In this document: positions 62,126-64,000 of the stretch, piece by piece
How the letters are laid out: each line of letters opens with the position of its first letter
Numbering within the stretch: the first letter of the stretch is position 1
Assembly (NCBI GenBank): GCA_023055505.1
Contig: JALIRH010000043.1
Location: forward strand, 1,560,001 to 1,624,000
DNA length: 64,000 bases
From: Callipepla californica brunnescens
Taxonomy: Eukaryota; Chordata; Aves; Galliformes; Odontophoridae
Direction: 5' to 3'
Translations under genes and position numbers: made by a program
Notes under the pieces: generated by a model
The model's input: the letters and a program-made list of their open reading frames with translations, nothing else
The model's database searches: none
Told to the model about the DNA's origin: nothing

Positions 62126-63520
62126 CAGGGTCAGTGGGACAAGCCCATGTTCCTGCTGCTGCCGGGTCCCTGATGCACTCTGCACAGTGTCGGTGGCCCC
62201 GTGCAAACCCCGGTGCATCACAGAGCACTGCAGCACTGTGGGGAGCAGCGCAGAACAACCCCAGGAACCAACACCAGGGGACCAGGGGAGCAGGAGGGAG
62301 CAGGCCTGGGGAGTGCTGTGTTGAGCCCTCGTTGGACCTCAACCCCGTGCTGTGGTCCTGACGGATCGGGGCAGCCACATCCCAGAGCCCATCACTGCTC
62401 CCGTCATCCCAGGAGTGCACATAGGGCCGCAAACCTCAGGGCTGCGGGAGTTTGGGGGCTTTACACAGCAGCCCCATGCAGGAAACCCACCCAGACCCAC
62501 TCACGAAGACTCCTTTTGCACAAGGGTGGGATGGGCAAGGACCCCTCCCGAGGACCCCACGCCCCACGTGCCCCCACCTGCAGCTTCAATTACAACATGA
62601 GATTGGTGCTCCCGGTGCTCGGCTCCGTAAAAACCCATTTCAGACACGGCTGCCCATACATGACCATGACCCCGCAGCGCTCCGGTGGGCACAGGGACCG
62701 TCCCCCCCCCCCAACCCCAGCACCAAACCCACAGAGCCCGCTCCTCAGCATCCAGCCAGGCTGAGCCAAACCGCCCCATTCAGGCCTTAAAAATCCATGA
62801 CTCCATTAATTAATTACCAACGATGATCCGTCTCAGCCTCGCGCCTGCCAGCTTGCTATTTTTAACTCCATATTTCCAACCCCGTGTGTTAAAATAATCA
62901 TGAGTCCGGGCTGAAAAAGCCTCGCGCCGGCGCTCCTTCCCATCCCCCCCCCCCAGACCCCCCCAGGGCGCCGCGGTCCCCGATCTGTCGGTGCTGGCAC
63001 GCAGATGGTCCCATTAAAAAGCAAAATGATTCTTTCACCCTCTCGTGGCAAACTCCAGAGCCTCGGATCAGCTGTACGAGCCCGCGTTAATGAACGGCGG
63101 ATCGTTTCTATTCTGCTCGTTAGGCTGAAATATGGAAACGAACACGCGTGGGACTGTGACAAACAAACCCGCGTGGGTGCCCGGTCACACTGCTGCTGTG
63201 CCATGGGGCAGTGGGGGATGCAGCATGGTACGGTGTGGGGGGGGGTCACCAAACCCCGCATGGCATATGGGGAAACTGAGGCAGAGGAGCACTCGGGGGA
63301 GACGCCGTGTCCCACCCGGCGGGCTGCACCGCCTCTGATAATTAAATACTATCAACAATTGCATATTAATTAATTTAATATCCATTATTATTCATTAAGG
63401 TGGTAATTAAATCCTTCCCGTAATTAACACACACCACCCAGCTCGGCGCTCTGGCATCATGGCCCCTCTGCAACGTCGCAGCCGGGGTGGGGGGAAGGGA
63501 GCCAAGCGTGGCCACCCCCA
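62126..63520. other. Gene-free stretch with CNE-like islands
   Basis: No gene was recognised. 62780-62910 (CCATTAATTAATTACCAACG, TAAAATAATCATGAGTCC), 63000-63140 (CATTAAAAAGCAAAATGATT, GCGTTAATGAACGGCGGATC) and 63330-63430 (repeated TTAATTAAT words) are strong candidates for conserved noncoding elements with homeodomain-type TAATTA cores. Confidence 0.4.
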
Positions 63521-63524
63521 CTGC

Positions 63525-63940
63525 TCCCCCCACTGCATCCCAATGCACCCCAGTGCATCCCACTGCATCCCATTGCACCTCACTGCATCCCATTGCATCC
63601 CACTGCATCCCATTGCACCTCACTGCATCCCATTGCATCCCACTGCATCCCAATGCACCTCACTGCATCCCATTGCATCCCACTGCACCTCACTGTGTGC
63701 CATTGCTCCTCACTTCATCCCATTGCACCTCACTTCACTCCAGTGCATCCCAGTGCATCCCATTGCACCTCACTGCATCCCAGTGCATCCCATTGCACCT
63801 CACTGCATCCCAGTGCATCCCATTGCATCCCACTGCACCTCACTGCACCCCAATGTACCTCCCTGCATCCCACTGTGTCCCATTGCACCCCACTGCACTT
63901 CTCTGGACCCCATTGCACCCCACCTCACTGACCCCACTGC
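63525..63940. repeat. CATCCCATTGCACCTCACTG minisatellite
   Basis: A 10-base unit (YRCATCCCAN / TGCACCTCAC) arranged in a 20-30 base higher-order pattern, about 40 copies, running nearly to the window end. The Cys/His/Ser-rich frames across it are repeat translations. Confidence 0.95.
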
Positions 63941-64000
63941 ACCCCAGTGCTGCAGGGCCCAGGCTCAATCCCACAGTGTGGCGGCAGGGAAATCCACATC

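Noticed and set aside
63525..63940. His/Cys/Ser repeat protein
   Set aside because: Pure tandem-repeat translation. A 10-base period cannot keep one frame in a conserved peptide.

Overview
This is a GC-rich vertebrate nuclear window, almost certainly from a bird and probably a galliform such as chicken. The evidence is a CR1 retrotransposon 3' end with the avian ATTCTGTG tail, small introns, CpG-island promoters, many C/G-rich minisatellites, and a gene order matching human 19p13.3. In human the block reads PWWP3A(MUM1)-NDUFS7-GAMT-DAZAP1-RPS15 (recalled synteny). Here the same block is present as a whole in inverted orientation, with every relative strand kept. All exon structures were derived by reading splice sites and checking that codon phase is continuous.

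Layout, left to right. 1-716 is GC-rich with no gene recognised. RPS15 lies on the minus strand at 756-2372 (4 exons, 145 aa), and its first intron is almost wholly a C-rich minisatellite. 2.5-3.9 kb is intergenic and holds a perfect 24-bp hairpin. DAZAP1 (minus, 12 coding exons, 4.7-28.4 kb) is a two-RRM splicing and translation regulator. It has a recognisable alternative stop-containing exon and an apparent 1-base frameshift in the last exon. A CR1 fragment and the GAMT promoter follow. GAMT (plus, 29900-31420, 6 exons, 237 aa) is creatine synthesis methyltransferase and the only protein gene seen on the plus strand. It converges on NDUFS7 (minus, 32069-34044, 6 exons, 194 aa), the complex I N2 iron-sulfur subunit. 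Two tRNA genes (Asn-GTT, Phe-GAA) sit between NDUFS7 and PWWP3A (minus, 35313-41523, 13 exons, 757 aa). A CpG-island promoter separates PWWP3A from a CaMKIV-like kinase gene (minus, 43895-50213, 11 exons, 366 aa). I do not know this paralogue at this locus in mammals.

50.2-64.0 kb has no gene I can support. It is a GC-rich background studded with AT-rich islands full of TAATTA, TTTATA and ATTAAT words that look like conserved noncoding elements. These alternate with four long minisatellites. This looks like a regulatory intergenic region, but that is an inference.

Functionally this is a housekeeping neighbourhood (ribosomal protein, respiratory chain, creatine synthesis, RNA processing, tRNAs) next to a probable developmental or neuronal regulatory domain. 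The notable items are noncoding or structural: tandem repeats placed directly against 5' splice sites, an exon fragment duplicated into intron 1 of PWWP3A, the DAZAP1 terminal-exon frameshift, the hairpin, and the CaMKIV-like paralogue.
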